From: Anaeramoeba flamelloides
Taxonomy: Eukaryota; Metamonada; Anaeramoebidae
DNA length: 64,000 bases
Direction: 5' to 3'
NCBI GenBank assembly: GCA_027625915.1
Contig: JANTQA010000051.1
Span: 5,518,501 to 5,582,500, forward strand
Shown here: positions 22,405-35,569 of the stretch, one piece after another
How the letters are laid out: each line of letters opens with the position of its first letter
How positions within the stretch are numbered: position 1 is the first letter of the stretch
Notes under the pieces: generated by a model
Databases searched by the model: none
What the model saw: only the letters and a program-made list of their open reading frames with translations
Told to the model about the DNA's origin: nothing
Translations under genes and position numbers: made by a program

Positions 22405-25400
22405 ATGGAACAAAAATTAAGAATTCTTGCACTAAGTTTCTTCTTGTTAATTATTTTTCCCATAAATACAAGAAATATAGGAAAATTTCTTGTAATGAAT
22501 GATATACACGTTGATCAAAAGTAAGAAATCACTCGAGAGGTGTTTTACTTTTTATTTGCCCCACTTCTTGTTCTTCTTTTTCAAAAAAACAAATAAAAAA
22601 AAAAAAAAGAAACTTGGAAAACCGAATAAAGAAACTCTTGAAACTTACTTTTCTTATCTTCTCAAAAACAAAAACTTCAAAAAACAAAAACACCCAAACA
22701 AACCGTCCAAAATAGATATCGTGTTGGCTCGATGGCTGAATGCGAGTACCCGGCATCGTGCTGTTGCCGAGACGAACCAACCCCCGACTATAAGGGTGCA
22801 TTAGCAAAGAAGTGGGGATCCAAAGATTGCCAAACAACCAACATCACGTTTGAGGCAGGCATAAAGTCTGCTGCTGCACAGGAAAACATTGACTTTATGC
22901 TCTTGATCGGAGACTATCCATCTATGGATGTTTGGAGACAAACAAAAGATTATAATGTTGGTGTTGATACCTATGTTATTGAGACAATTAAAAAGCACAT
23001 AAAGGTTCCTGTAATCCCTGCAATTGGCAACCACGATCTTTACCCTGCAAATGAATTTGACTGTTCTGGGAATACGACATGGTTTTATGATAAGGTTTGT
23101 AAAATTACACTTTTCTTTTTTTTTCGAATTATTATTGTTATTATGACTGTTAGTGACAGTGTTGCAAGAATACGAACAAGATTTTAAATAAATTTCTTTT
23201 TAGTTTTTCGAAATTTTACAAATATGATGGTAATTACTTTTTGAAAAAAAATTAATTCACAAATTCTAACTTTCTTTTATTTGCAAATTTTTTTCATACA
23301 AAAGATGTCAGAACTTTATGGCGAATGGTTACCAAAAGACAAGACATCCTTTAAATTCTGTGGATGGTATTCACACACGATATTTCCAACCTTAAAATTC
23401 ATAATCTTGAATGATATGCTGTGCGATCCTTATAACTTTTATGAGTATGATGTGAACCATTTCCCTAAACAACAGCTCGACTGGTTGAAAAGCGAATTGG
23501 AGGAATCCCGCAACAAGAAACAAAAAGTCTATATCGTGACACACATACCTCTTGGGCCCGACACAACAGAAATATGGCCTCCAGTTTGTTGGTATGACTA
23601 TTCAATGCTCTATGCAAATGTTTTGACCAACTATTCAAATGTAAGAATTTGTATTTTTGATTTCTTATTTTATAACTTTTGTACAGCTAACCAAGAACCA
23701 ATAATCAATAAATTTAGTACAAAATAAGATCAAGATAAAAAATCAAAATAAAGAAATTTATAATAACCAAAAGCAAAATCAAAGATACAATGAATTTCGT
23801 TTCAAAACAAAATAAAATCTTTTTCTAATACTGTAAGATTAATATTTCAGGGAATAATTCATTTGAGAACAAATACTATTAGGATATCCTAAATAAACAT
23901 GAGATGATAATAAGTAAAACTTTTAATAACCCAGATAAAGTTAACAATTAAAACCCAAAATTAGGATGTTTTTTTGTTGTTTTTTTTTTTAACTGCCTTT
24001 TAAGAAGAATCTTTAAAAAAAAAATCAATTTTTATCTCTTTAAAAATAGAAAAAATTATAAGGTGTAATATCAAAGTGTTTAGTAACGATATAACCATTT
24101 CTCTCCAATTCTAAAAAAAATTTTTTTAATAATATTTTTGAAATTTTTTTTTTTATATTTTATTTTTGCGATTTAAAAATATTAAAATAATCTGATGATT
24201 TATCTTTAAAAATTCAATAAAAATGTTTTTTTTTTTTTGATTATTTTTACTGTAAAAAAAAGAACAATAAAAAATGACAAAAAACTCAAAAAAATAAAAA
24301 AATATTTTGAAAAATAAATATGGAAAAATACAAACTAAAAAAATATATATTTTATTATTATTATTGAAGAAGTGTAAATTATACTCTAGATGTTTTTATA
24401 CTTAAATTTAACACCAGGGAATTTAAGTGCACAAACATTGGCACCATAGTTATTCATGTGAAAGTACACACCCAAATTATTTTTATGGTTGAAAATGACA
24501 AAAATAAAAAGTGACAAAAATTGACAAAAACAAAAGCTTACAAAGAAAATAAAAACAAAAAAAAAAAAAAAAAAGAATATCGTTTAATTAAGATCACTCA
24601 AAATTTAGGTATTATACATTTGGTTAATTTAGTTTAGTTCGATAGTTGATCATGAATGTTCATATTTAAGGTAGTTATTTAATTATTGTCATTTCTTTTT
24701 TCTTTTTGATCTTGTTTTTTTTGAAAATCCTTGACATTTTTTTTGTCTTTGCTTTTTAGTTTTTATTTTCAGTTACCCAGACTGTCATAGCTAAGTATCT
24801 CATCAATAACAAATAACCACTTGTTATTTATACTTTGTATCCCTTTTCCCCAATACACAGAAAATACAGACAGGAGGGATGGATTAAAATAAAATTATGT
24901 TTTATTTAAAGGTAAGAATCAAAAAAAAAAAAAAAAATTGACTAAATGAGAAAAAATTATTTTATAATAAAAATCAAAATTATTTTATAATTAAAATCAA
25001 AATTTTTTTTATCAAAAAAATTTTCCCCAATTTTTATAATATTTTAAAGAAACAATGAAATCAAATTTCCACAACCATATTAGTAGGGTAACGCTCTAGA
25101 ATAGTAAAAAAAAAAAAATTAGTTTATTAAAAAATTTTCCTTCTCTAACCTGCGTTTAATGTGAAAAAATAAGTATCATTCCAGTAACTACATTTTTTCA
25201 ATAATTTTTTTTTAATCTGAAAATCCATGGATTTGAATGATTTTGTATAAAATTTCAACCAATAAAATGCTTTTCTTGTCTTTATTTAAAACATAGTAAA
25301 AAATTTAACAAAATAAAAATGAAGTAAAAATTATACAAGAAACGTTTTATTTTACTGTTAAATCTAAAACCTGTAAATTTTTAAAAATACATAAATTTAT

Positions 25401-28357
25401 TTTTTTTGATCAATTGGAAATATTAGTAAAAACTTGAAAATTTAATCTCATTTTAAAGACAAATATAGGGTATTTTCAAAAAAGTGTGACATTTTTTTTT
25501 TTGATATTTGAAATAATAATTTCTTTAAAAGTATTTCTATTTGTAAAATTGGGAATATCAAATTAAACGAAAATATTGTCACTAATTGAATCAGTACCTA
25601 TTGTTCGTATTTCAAAATATTTCCATCAATATAATTCAAAAAAAATGAAAAAAATTTTACACACTTTTTTTTGTACAAAACGAGACACAGTTAATTTCAA
25701 CAAAAAAGTGGTAGTATGATAAAAAAACAAACTATTTTTTTTACACAATAAAATGTAGTTATAAAGTTTTTCCTTATATGAGTATTTTTAACAAGATTAA
25801 ATCTCTTTGTATAAAAAAAATTTTTATGATCAAAAAGAAAAAAAAACCACAAATTTTCACATCTAAAAAATATCATATAACATTGAGATCAGTAACTTTC
25901 ATATCTTGAATTAAAGTGTTGTTTTACTAAGAAACAAACGTTTTGAATTATTATCAGGAATCGATTTATGATGAATAACAATATTGGATATTAAAATACT
26001 AATATGAGAATTAAGTTTAATATAGATATTTTAAAAAGAAATCCCCTCTTACTTTTATGGAAATAGTTTATAAATTATTGGGTAACCATTAACCACTCTA
26101 ATTGGAATATTGGTTAAATATTCTACATTTTACAAAGGGTGAAAATTGATAAATTTATAATATTTCAACAATATCCTGATTAGACTCGTTAATGGTCACT
26201 CCCAATGATTTATATATTTATTTGTAAAACCGAAATAAAATTTTATATTTTGATTAATATTTTCAATTTATCAAAAAAATGTAAATTTTCCGTTTTTTTG
26301 AAATTTCATGGTTTTCGATTTGACAGTTCAAAAAATTCATTTTTTTTGTGCATTATTTTTTCTTTTTACACATTTTATTGTAATTATATAAAAAGAAAAA
26401 TTAATTGTATTTTGTAAAAAAATTGGAAAATTCTTTGTTAAATAGGTAAAATTCACAATAATAACAATAAAGGGGGATTATAATGATAAACCAATCAAAC
26501 TCAATATTTTGACGAAAAATAATAAAATCATGCTAATCTACAATACCGCAATAATCAATAAAATTTACAAAAAAGATAAAATTATTTTATTAATAAAAAA
26601 AAAATATTTTTATGTATTTAGATTCTTAAATTTATAATTTTTTTATTATTTGGATTTTTCCATTCCCACTTTACCACTAACTCAATATTGTGTATCAAAA
26701 TAAATATATTTAGCTTTAGTTGTGTATCTCCAAACTGTTATTCTATTTCATTTTAATTAAAGTTGGAAAAATTTAAAAAATTAATTTATATTTAAATGTC
26801 AAATCTTGATTTTATACTTTCCGATGTCTTATATATTTCAGAGTAAATATTTCTGTTTAAATAATTCTTATATCTAAAAAAAAATATTGAGAATCAAAAG
26901 AAAGGTAAAAATCAAAAGAAAGGAAATGAATGAAAGAAAGGAAAATGAAAAAATATACAGATACAAAAATAAAAATCGAAACCCAAAATGAAACTGTAAC
27001 TGAAATAAAAACAATAATTGAATCCTGTAAACTATTTAAACATTAATCAAAATAAATAAATCTAAAAGAAATTTAAAAAAAAACTCATATGAAATTAACG
27101 ATTTAAGTTAAGGGCTCATATCTCAAATTGATATGGTGAATTGTCTTGTAAATATTTGATTAAAAAAAAAAAAACAATACAAAAGATAAAAAATTAACTA
27201 AGAAAAAATTTTTAACAAAGGATGACAAAACTTTATTGATTTACAATGTTAGGAGAATTGTAAAAAATTTAAATTCTACTAAAAAATATATAAAGCTGTT
27301 TTCAAAAAGGGAGAAACGAAAAATTTTAAAAAGTGCTAAACAGTATGGCTTGGGTCACTATTCTAAGTGATTTAAGTAAAACCTTTTAAAACTTTTAGTA
27401 TCCAATTTTTAAAATAATTTGCAGACTCAAGCAGTTAAAATTTTCATTAAAAGTTATTAAGCAGTTTGGGTAACACCTTTTAAGACTTTTATTACTCACC
27501 TTTTTAAAACGACAGAACTGTATTATTGCTTTTTTGGTTTTTTTTTGTAATTTATTCTTTTCACCTCCCTGCAAGTTTAAAAATACTTTTTCTTTATTTT
27601 TTCTAAAAGAAAACAGAGGAAGTTTGCTCCCTATTAAATAAAATCAACCAATTGTTGTTTTTTTTTTTTGAAACTTTTAAGAAATGATTTATTTGTTAAA
27701 GTAAATTAGCTATTTTTAAAATTATGATGATTATTATTTTTTGTTTAACAATTCCAAAATCTTATTTTATTTTTATAATTTCTTTTGATTTTTTTATTAT
27801 TTTCAAAACATACTAATTATAAAAATATTATTAATATATGATATATATATATATATATATATTTGAACTATTCATAGATTATTGCATCAGGTTTTAGTGG
27901 TCATACTCACACTGATGAATTTAGAATAGTATATGATCGTGAAAAAAGTCAAAATGGAAAAGGAATGTTCTTAATTTCACCAAGTTTTTCAAATGAAAAT
28001 TATCGATATTCTGGTTATAGAATATATGAATATGATAAAGACACCTGGGAAATTATCAATTATTATCAATGGTATGCCGATATATACAAAAGTAATCAAG
28101 ACGACACAACACCAAAATGGGAGCTTTATTATGATTTTTTATCAACTTATAAGCCTTATGGAATCAATGATCTTTCGCCTGGTTCATTAGCATCATTAAC
28201 AAATAACTTAAGCACAGATACATCCCTATATAAAACCTTTGCAACTTTATATTCACCATTACATGACATATATAAAGATAAACGAAAAGCAGAATTAATT
28301 TGCGGATTATCAATTACAACCGAAGATCAGCATCTTGATTGTATAAAAAAATATTAA
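22405..28357 (+). CDS. acid sphingomyelinase-like phosphodiesterase (secreted metallophosphatase), join(22405..22520,22716..23094,23305..23640,27878..28357)
   Basis: This is a calcineurin-like binuclear metal phosphodiesterase of the ASM/SMPDL3 group. Substrates in the family are sphingomyelin or nucleotide phosphodiesters; which one applies here cannot be told. Four exons give 436 aa. Residues 1-23 form a hydrophobic signal peptide. The metal-site motifs are all present in order: MNDIHVD (D33, H35), IGDYPSMDVW (D105), IGNHD (N144, H145), VTHIPLG (H245) and GHTH (H286, H288). YRVGSMAECEYPASCCC after the first motif is the Cys-bearing stretch typical of ASM-like enzymes. Cys-rich and NxT/NxS sites fit secretion or lysosomal routing. 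Donors are GTAAGA, GTTTGT and GTAAGA. The introns are 195, 210 and 4237 bp. The third splits the protein just before IIASGFSGHTH, the expected position. No saposin domain is encoded, so it is closer to SMPDL3 than to human SMPD1. Confidence 0.9.
23641..27877 (+). other. 4.24 kb intron 3 of the ASM-like gene
   Basis: It opens with GTAAGA and ends in an (AT) run (27838-27860) followed by TTCATAG. It contains an E2-type left end near 25468, several poly(A) and poly(T) tracts and A/T-rich sequence. I found no exon in it. Confidence 0.75.
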
Positions 28358-30268
28358 TTTCTTTATTTCCACTATTAAAAATTTGAAATTAATTTTTATA
28401 TATTTTTTTCTTTATCAAATTTTAACTATTTCCAAAAATTGATAAAATTTTAATAAGGCATGATTTTTTTAGTAATTTCGTATTTCTAAAAAACTAATAA
28501 ATTTATCAATTTTTCACAATTTCAATTACATTTCATTTTGTTTTGTTAGCATAATAAATTAAATTGGGTATTTGTTTGTTAATCCCATTTCAACCTTCTA
28601 ATTATTATTCTAACTTTTATTCAAATTACCATTCCAGAAAAAAATTGTCAACCGGGTTATAATTATATAACGCTATTAAAAAGGAAAAATTTTTCAAAAT
28701 ATTTTTTTACTTATTTTTCATGATCCAATAAAAGATAATCTGAAATTTGAATCCCTCAAACTAAATTAATTAATGCCTATTTTTAAACTCTTAAAGCCAA
28801 TTTCACATGAATAGAAAATCATGGTAATAAAGAAATCCAAATAAATTCACTTTTACGAATGTTGAATATAAAAATTCAAATTTGGGAAAATTACACTGCT
28901 TAAATTTTAGTTTCGTTAGCTGTTTTGAATTCGTATTTTAATTCAAATAATCAATTGATTTTTTGGATTAAGTTTTTGTTACAAATGAAGGAAAAAAATC
29001 AATTATAAAAAATGTTAGGAAATGAGATCTTTTACTTCTATTTTACAATTAAAATCGTTTTGAAAATTTTTTTCTGTAAGTGCTTTTTATTATGTTTCTT
29101 TTTTCTTTCAGGTTGATATTATTTTTTAAAAATATTATATAAACCCTGTTCCAAAAATTTGGATATACCCAAAATCAAAAATAGGCAAAAAAAAAAACCC
29201 AATTTATTGTATTTTCCCAAACCTAATATAAAATCACATTTAAGTTACAAGTTATTAATGTTTTTAAAAGTAATCATTTTCATCCAAATAAAAGAAAAAA
29301 ATTTAAAACTCAAAAATAAAAACAGGTGTGTCCAAAATAATGAAACGAGCGGAACAAAAAATGTATTGGTAAATTTGTTGAAATTTCACCAACAATTGTT
29401 GATCGATCAAATGATAAGATACGATCAACCAATTGTATTTGATTTTCCAATTTAACAAACTCAACACTAACCTTCTATCAATCATTGAAAAAAAATTTCA
29501 GATCTAACGAAACAGATTACGTAACTGTAAAAAAAAAAGGAAATGAAAACAAAACAAAAAAGATAAAAAATGAAATTATTTGTAAAATCAAAATTCCTAC
29601 CAATTTGAATTTAAAGTACAGGAATGATGTTCTTTCAACTGTTTAAACTGTGTCCAAATTTTTGGAATCTAGTTTAGTTTTACATTTTTTTTTGAAAATT
29701 ATTAAATAGGATTCTAATTTTTTTTGAAATTGTGATATTTTTCGAATCACAGTAATCATAAAAACCTCTTTTTTTTCGGATCAGTGAATTCAAACTATTG
29801 TTCAGACTCAAAAAGATTCTAATTTTTGATAAATTTAATATAATTTCCTATTTGAAGCTAAATCCTAGTATATAACTTACTAAAAAAAAAGTAGGTTAAT
29901 TGTCTAAAACATCTATTTTCACAAAAAAAATAAAACATCATTTATCGATCTGTGATGCTTTATGATCACAATAATAAAATAAATCTTGAAATTAAATGAT
30001 CTTGAAAATAATTCATTTTATGTTTATATTTTTTTTAAAAGTAATATTTCGGGTTTTTGTTTGTCTTGGTTTTTAGATAAAGGTGAATAAGAAAATCTAA
30101 ATTCCAAATCTTTTCCTCAAACGAATTGTGATGGGAAAAACAAAATTGAACACTAACAGTTTGTATTACACTTGTTTGAAATAAGCTATTTTTTCATTTT
30201 TTAATCGAAAATTGAACAAAAGATCATTTTTTTATTTTTTCATTTTTTTATAATTTTTGATTTAACTA
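28358..30268. other. intergenic region between the ASM-like gene and uS9
   Basis: An inverted-repeat-bounded stretch occupies 29147-29671. The rest is A/T-rich with no recognised gene. The uS9 promoter presumably lies in the last few hundred bases, which are T-rich. Confidence 0.6.
29147..29671. repeat. inverted-terminal-repeat element
   Basis: The left end, TGTTCCAAAAATTTGGATA, mirrors the right end GTCCAAATTTTTGGAATCT. An internal CAGGTGTGTCCAAAATAATG, with a partner ACTGTGTCCAAAT near the right end, recalls mariner-type ends, so one element may sit within another. No transposase is visible. Confidence 0.45.
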
Positions 30269-31022
30269 ATGGAAGTAGTCCAAACCTTTGGAAAAAAAAA
30301 AACTGCAACTGCAGTTGCTAGATGCAAAAAAGGAAAAGGAATCATCAAAGTAAATGGTGTCCCACTTCATTTAGTCCAACCAGAACCTTTAAGATTAAAA
30401 TTATTTGAACCAATTTTGCTTATTGGAAACTCCAAATTTGACGATCTTGATATAAGAATTAGAGTCTCTGGTGGTGGTCCAGTTTCTCGTGTTTATGGTA
30501 TGTTAATAATTTTTCGTTTTTTGTTATCAAGTTTTCCTTTCATGGGTTTTAAATTTTCTTTTTGTTGTCTGCTTCGATTTTTTTTTTTTTTTTTTATTTT
30601 TATTAATTCCCACCAATCAAATTATAACCAATAGCCACTCGACAAGCTATTGCCAAATCAATTGTTGCTTATCACCAAAAATGTTTGTTTTTTTTCTCTT
30701 GAATTTTTAAACAATTTTTTCTCTTGTTTTGAGAATTTTTTTATCAAATTATTCAAATTGCTTTTTGTTTTTTTTGTTCTTTTTTTTTGCTTTTATTTTT
30801 TTTTTATTTATTTATTTTTTTCATTTATTCTAAAAACCTTACCAATAACCATAAATTCAAATCTAAAAAAAAACAGATGTTGATGAAATGTCCAAAAGAG
30901 ACATTAAAAAAAAATTCTTAAGATACGATCGATCTCTCTTAGTCAGTGATCCAAGAAGATGTGAAATGAAAAAATTCGGTGGAAGGGGTGCAAGAGCAAG
31001 AAGACAAAAATCTTATCGTTAA
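30269..31022 (+). CDS. RPS16: small ribosomal subunit protein uS9 (RPS16), join(30269..30497,30635..30682,30877..31022)
   Basis: This is a structural protein of the cytosolic 40S subunit whose C-terminal tail reaches the P-site tRNA. The three exons give 140 aa, against 146 in human. Exon 1 encodes [31 protein letters not shown] and [13 protein letters not shown]. Exon 2 is only 48 nt ([16 protein letters not shown]). Exon 3 starts by completing a Tyr codon to give [10 protein letters not shown], then [20 protein letters not shown] and the invariant C-terminus ending QKSYR. Donors are GTATGT and GTTTGT. The introns are 137 and 194 bp. The Tyr restored by splicing at the GTTTGT site matches the human QKYVDEA position, which confirms that unusual donor. 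The gene appears intact. Confidence 0.96.
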
Positions 31023-31446
31023 TTCAATTTGTTTCCAAAACTAAAGCCTTAGAGTAACTTTCATCCTCAACATAACCACAGCAAAAATAATAAAAATAAA
31101 AAAAAACAAAGCATCTCTTTGTTAAATTTTTTTTTATTTTTATTCTTTATTTCCCAAATAAAACAATAATAAAAAAACAAACAAACTCTTTAATATTTGT
31201 TTATTATTAAAACACTTTTGTTTCAAATTTTTTTCGATTTCAAACTAACCTTCATCAAAAAGAGTGGACAATAAACAATATATTCTTTGAAAAAAAAAAT
31301 CAGAAACCATACATAATTTGAATAAATAAAAGTAAAATCAATTTGAAATCAAGACAAATAGATCCAAGAATATTGTTGCAGGAATGAAAATTAATTCTTT
31401 CTTATTTCTTTTGATATGTAGAAAAGTGTTCATTCAAAAAAAATAC

Positions 31447-31810
31447 TACTGGTATTTGAAATTTAAATGGGATACAATTTGCACTCGTTATCATATTTTT
31501 CGAATTTGGAAATCTGACTTTTGTTTAGGCTTCTTGGGTCACCCAACATATATCATAAAAAAGTTCATAAAAAAATAAAAAGAGATCACTAATCACAATC
31601 TATTTCTTTTTGAAATTTCTGAAATATTCCTTTCATTTAGGATTCTTAGTTCACCTAAATTATACCAATGTATATGAAAAAAAGGAAACGAACCAATTTA
31701 TAGAAAGAACAAATTACAACCCACTTCGTTCTAAAATCTCTATTTGGAATCTAAAGAAAAAAAAAGAAAGAAGTGGAAATTTTTTCCCATTTATTATTCA
31801 AGTACCGATA
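31447..31810. repeat. foldback element family FB2, copy 1
   Basis: The left end is TACTGGTATTTGAAATTTAA followed by ATGGGA. The right end, read inward, is ATCGGTACTTGAATAATAAA followed by TGGGA. A shorter copy lies at 38712-38880. Two small reading frames here share the motif LGFLxH, because the element itself is internally repeated. Confidence 0.6.
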
Positions 31811-32077
31811 ATCAAAGTTTTTCAAACTATCTATAAAATACTGACAATATAGAATTAATCTATTTTCAGGGATACATTAAAAACGTTTTTGTAACATTTT
31901 TTTAAATACGAATTTACAAGTATTCAAACGAAATTACATTCCAATTTAATAAAAACAAATTAAACTCTTCTCCGATAATTAAAAGCTATCTAGAAATGAA
32001 AAAAAAACTATTATTTTTTTTTTATTTTTTTTTTATTTTTTTTTTATTTAACAGAGGAGTTGTTAATTCCTCTTATT

Positions 32078-32475
32078 TGCTGTTAGGTTTTCTTGAGTTT
32101 TCTGTTTATTTTGAAAATCAATAGATTTTCGTTAGGTTTTTTTGAGTTTTCTATTTATTTGGAAAATCAATAGATTTTCGTTAGGTTTTTTTGAGTTTTC
32201 TATTTATTTGGAAAATCAATAGATTTTCCAAATAAAATAGAAAACCTCAAAAAAACCTATAACACTTCACAAATAAAGTAGAAAACCTCAAAAAAACCTA
32301 GAACACTTAAAAGATAAAACTGAAAACCTCAAGAAAAGTTCCGTTAGGTTTTCCAGAATTTAAAAGAATTGAGTAAAATCAAAGATTTTTCTCCACTCTT
32401 TTGAATTCTGGAAAAATGCCTTTAGGTTTTTTTTTTACATTTCGAATTTTAAAAAAAACATAGGCGCTCCTTGTA
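32078..32475. repeat. composite hairpin cluster, copy 4
   Basis: Three successive TTAGGTTTTYTTGAGTTTTC modules alternate with GGAAAATCAATAGATTTTCG. They are followed by the inverse modules (GAAAACCTCAAAAAAACCTA) and by a hairpin on CCAGAATTTAAAAGAATTGA with its complement AATTCTGGAAAA. It ends near 32460 with CATAGGCGCTCC. Confidence 0.7.
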
Positions 32476-32876
32476 CTATTTGGCACTTCCTGAATTCCTA
32501 AATTTTTATTTAGAAATTTTTACAAAATATTATATTTGTAAAGAAAAGTAATTCTTCAATCTTATTTTTAAAATAGGCAATTTTTTTATCTTTGATCTCT
32601 TTTTCTTTTTTGATCTAAATGTAATTTATTTAATATTTTTTTCCAAGAAATTTAAAATAAAAATTAAAAAAAAAATAGGGTTGTAATTTTTAGAAAGACT
32701 TTTAATAATTTATTAATTTTGTCAAGATTATTGGGTAAATAGTTTCTTTCGTTATATCAATAAAAATTCCAAAAATCAAATAACAGTCTGGAGAAAACAA
32801 TGAAAAATCAAAGGTATCTGAATATTTTATAAACAATATCAAATCCACAAGGTTGATATAAAAATATTTTTTAATA

Positions 32877-33070
32877 CAGTCAGTTCCATTTTTAAGGCAG
32901 AAACTTTAAACGAAATTTAAGGCATAAGAAAATTCTCAAATTAAGGCAAAAAATTAGTAATTTTTTTTACAATTTATTTTACTAGAATCTGAATTTTGTG
33001 CTTTAATTTGAGATTTTTTTTGTGCCTTAAATTACGTTTAAAGTTTGTGCCTTAAAAGTGGAACTGACTC
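32877..33070. mobile_element. palindromic MITE, family M1, copy B
   Basis: The left end is CAGTCAGTTCCATTTTTAAG, preceded by TA. The right end is AAAAGTGGAACTGACT, but the final G and the TA duplication are mutated. The internal AAATTTAAGGCA and CAAATTAAGGCA repeats match the other copies. About 194 bp. Confidence 0.7.
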
Positions 33071-34378
33071 TCGTAACAAAATTTAATTTCTTCAAAGTTT
33101 GGGTGATAATTAAAATATTTATAACTAAATGAACTTTTTTTTTTACTTTGACTTTATGGAAAAAAAGAAAATTCTTTGATCTGAGAGATATTATAATTTA
33201 ATGAACATACATAATTGATCATTTGTCTTCATTTTTTGCATATTTTCTTGTTTTTGGTTTTAATTGGTAATTTCCTCTAGAAATATCTTCTTATTTTTTA
33301 AAATTATATTGATCAAAATATACAAATGAAAAGTTGAAAGCTAAAAAAAAACCTCTAAATAATTGCTTTTTTTTTTTCATTTCTAACTAGATTATAATTA
33401 TTAAAAAAGAGTTTAATTTGTTTTTATTAAATTGGAATGTAATTTCGTTTCAATACTTGTAGATTCATTTTTAAAAAATGTTACTAAAAAGTTTTTCATA
33501 AAGTTAAAATCCACCCAAAAAAAAAATAAAAAAAAAAAGTGAATTTGTATCTTTTTACTACTTGTTGTCTATTTATTCCTTTAGTAAGAAGCTTTAAATT
33601 CTTTTATTTTTTTATTAATTTTATTATTAATTCTAAATTTAAATCTTATTAATTTTTCATTATAAGTCTGAGATATTTTTTTAATTCATTTTTGAATTTA
33701 AATTTCTTTAATTTAATTGAAATTACCAAATGCTTGACTGTAAATTCTCTTTTGAAAAAAAGAGAACTGGTATTTTTCAGTTCATTTTGCATACTTCAGT
33801 AATATATGTATTAATAAAAGATTTTAAATATCTTAGAAACACTATTTTATAATGATATATTTCTAACCTGGAAGGAATTTGCTTAATCTAAAACATTTAA
33901 ATGATCCAATTTTCAAATTATTTGTTAATAAATTATAATTGAATAATTGACTAAAATTATTATTAGTTTCTTTTGGATTTTTCAAAAAAAAAAAAAATCT
34001 TTTTTAAATTTGGTGGTTTCCTATCATTGAAAAAAAAAACAAAAAAAAAAACACAATCTTCCTGAAGAAGAATTTAAAATATATCTTATTTTCTTTATGA
34101 GAATTGAACAAAATTAATTAATTAAAAATTGTAATTAAAATTAATTTGGAAAATTATTCAGAAATAGAAATGATTTGTTTCCAGAAAATATTCATATATT
34201 CGTCTTTCTAATTGGGAATATAAAATAAAACTGAATTAAAGAAGAAGTAATTATATCAATTATAAAACATAATATAGAGAAATAACCATTATGAAAAAAA
34301 TTATGTCAATTAAAATTTGTTTTGTTTTTTTAAATAGTAAATATTTAGCAAATTGATTTATGAACAAGGTATCATGTT

Positions 34379-35023
34379 GTGAACAAATCTTATATTTTAC
34401 AACAAAAAAAGTTATTATAAATTATAATTTTCAGAAAAAAATATTATTTCGTTGTATTTTAACACTTTGGAATTGCTTTTTAATGCTAAATGGACAAAAA
34501 TTGAATTTTAATTGCACTCTTTACTAAAAATAAGATAAATATTTATCGATAATATTCCAAGATCAAGCTTAGGTTGTTTTGGAATACCTAAAAAGAATAA
34601 TTGTTTAAAATTAAGGTTTGTTCTTTAGGTATTTAAAGAATTTAAATGGGTTATAATATTTAAATATTTCATTATTTTGAATCCTTGATTGTAAAACAGT
34701 AAGTAAAAATTAATTTGGAAAAATATCTTTTTTTTTTATATATTACTATTTGATCTAATTTGTCTTAAAAGAATATTTAAGATGAACATTGATAAATGAA
34801 CATTATCTAACCATGATAAATATCTTATTGAATTAATGTATTTTAATATTTCCTATTAAATATTTCTCTTATTTTTAGTTAAGAGTGCAATTAAAATTCA
34901 ATTTTTGTTCTTTTAGCATTGCGTGTAATTCTAACTTATTGAAATACAACGAAATAATATTTTTTCTATAAATTATAATTGTTAGAGACTTTTTTTGTTT
35001 GTAAAATATAAGATTTGTTCACA
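34379..35023. repeat. foldback repeat
   Basis: The left arm (34379-34530) begins GTGAACAAATCTTATATTTT and the right arm ends AAAATATAAGATTTGTTCAC. Inner matched blocks include ATAATATTATTTCGTTGTAT and AAAATTGAATTTTAATTGCA with their complements. The arms are roughly 170 bp. No reading frame is conserved. Confidence 0.7.
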
Positions 35024-35569
35024 AACTTTATCTTTGATCAAAAATCATTTGGCCAAAATTTTCTATTTAAAAAAAGGAGAATAAATATTTGACTGGGTAC
35101 TTTTTTATTTTAATGCACCAAATTTTTTCCACAGCAAGTTATTTTAAAATCTTTGAATAAAGAATGTATATTTATTTCAAGCTTTAAATTATTTTATATG
35201 ACAAAAAGATCATGAAAAAATTTTTTTCAAAAACAATTAACCATTTGCTAATTTTACCTTTTTAATAACTTCAATTAGAATAGAAACGGTTGGTTAATAA
35301 AATTTCTTTGATAAAAATATATTTTTAAAGATATTTTATGATTAAAGTTGGAAAATTAAATTTTCCTGGATTTAGTAATAATTTTTCTAAATTTAATAGA
35401 AAAACATTCGGAAATTTCTTTTGCTTCTAGATAAGATGACATTTTATTATATTTGAAAGTATTGCAAATATGATGAATATATTTCTTATTGGGGATCAAT
35501 TATTGGGACTATTAAAGAATTGTATGTTATTTTAAATAGAAAAAAATTTTTTTTTTTTTTTTGATTTTC

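Larger units (their letters stand above)
31879..33497. mobile_element. element with about 90 bp inverted ends carrying nested repeats
   Basis: The left arm (31879-31967) and right arm (33409-33497) are inverted copies. They share ATTGGAATGTAATTTCGTTT, then ATACTTGTARATTC, then AAAATGTTAC. The 1.44 kb between them contains a composite hairpin cluster (32078-32475) and a TA-type MITE (32877-33070). No transposase frame is present. Confidence 0.65.

Noticed and set aside
22529..22837. Minus-strand frame antisense to ASM-like exon 2
   Set aside because: The plus strand carries the conserved metallophosphatase sequence; the antisense frame has no family resemblance.
31384..31852. Two small frames sharing an LGFLxH motif
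   Set aside because: They lie in the FB2 foldback element and its flank; the similarity reflects DNA repetition, not a protein family.
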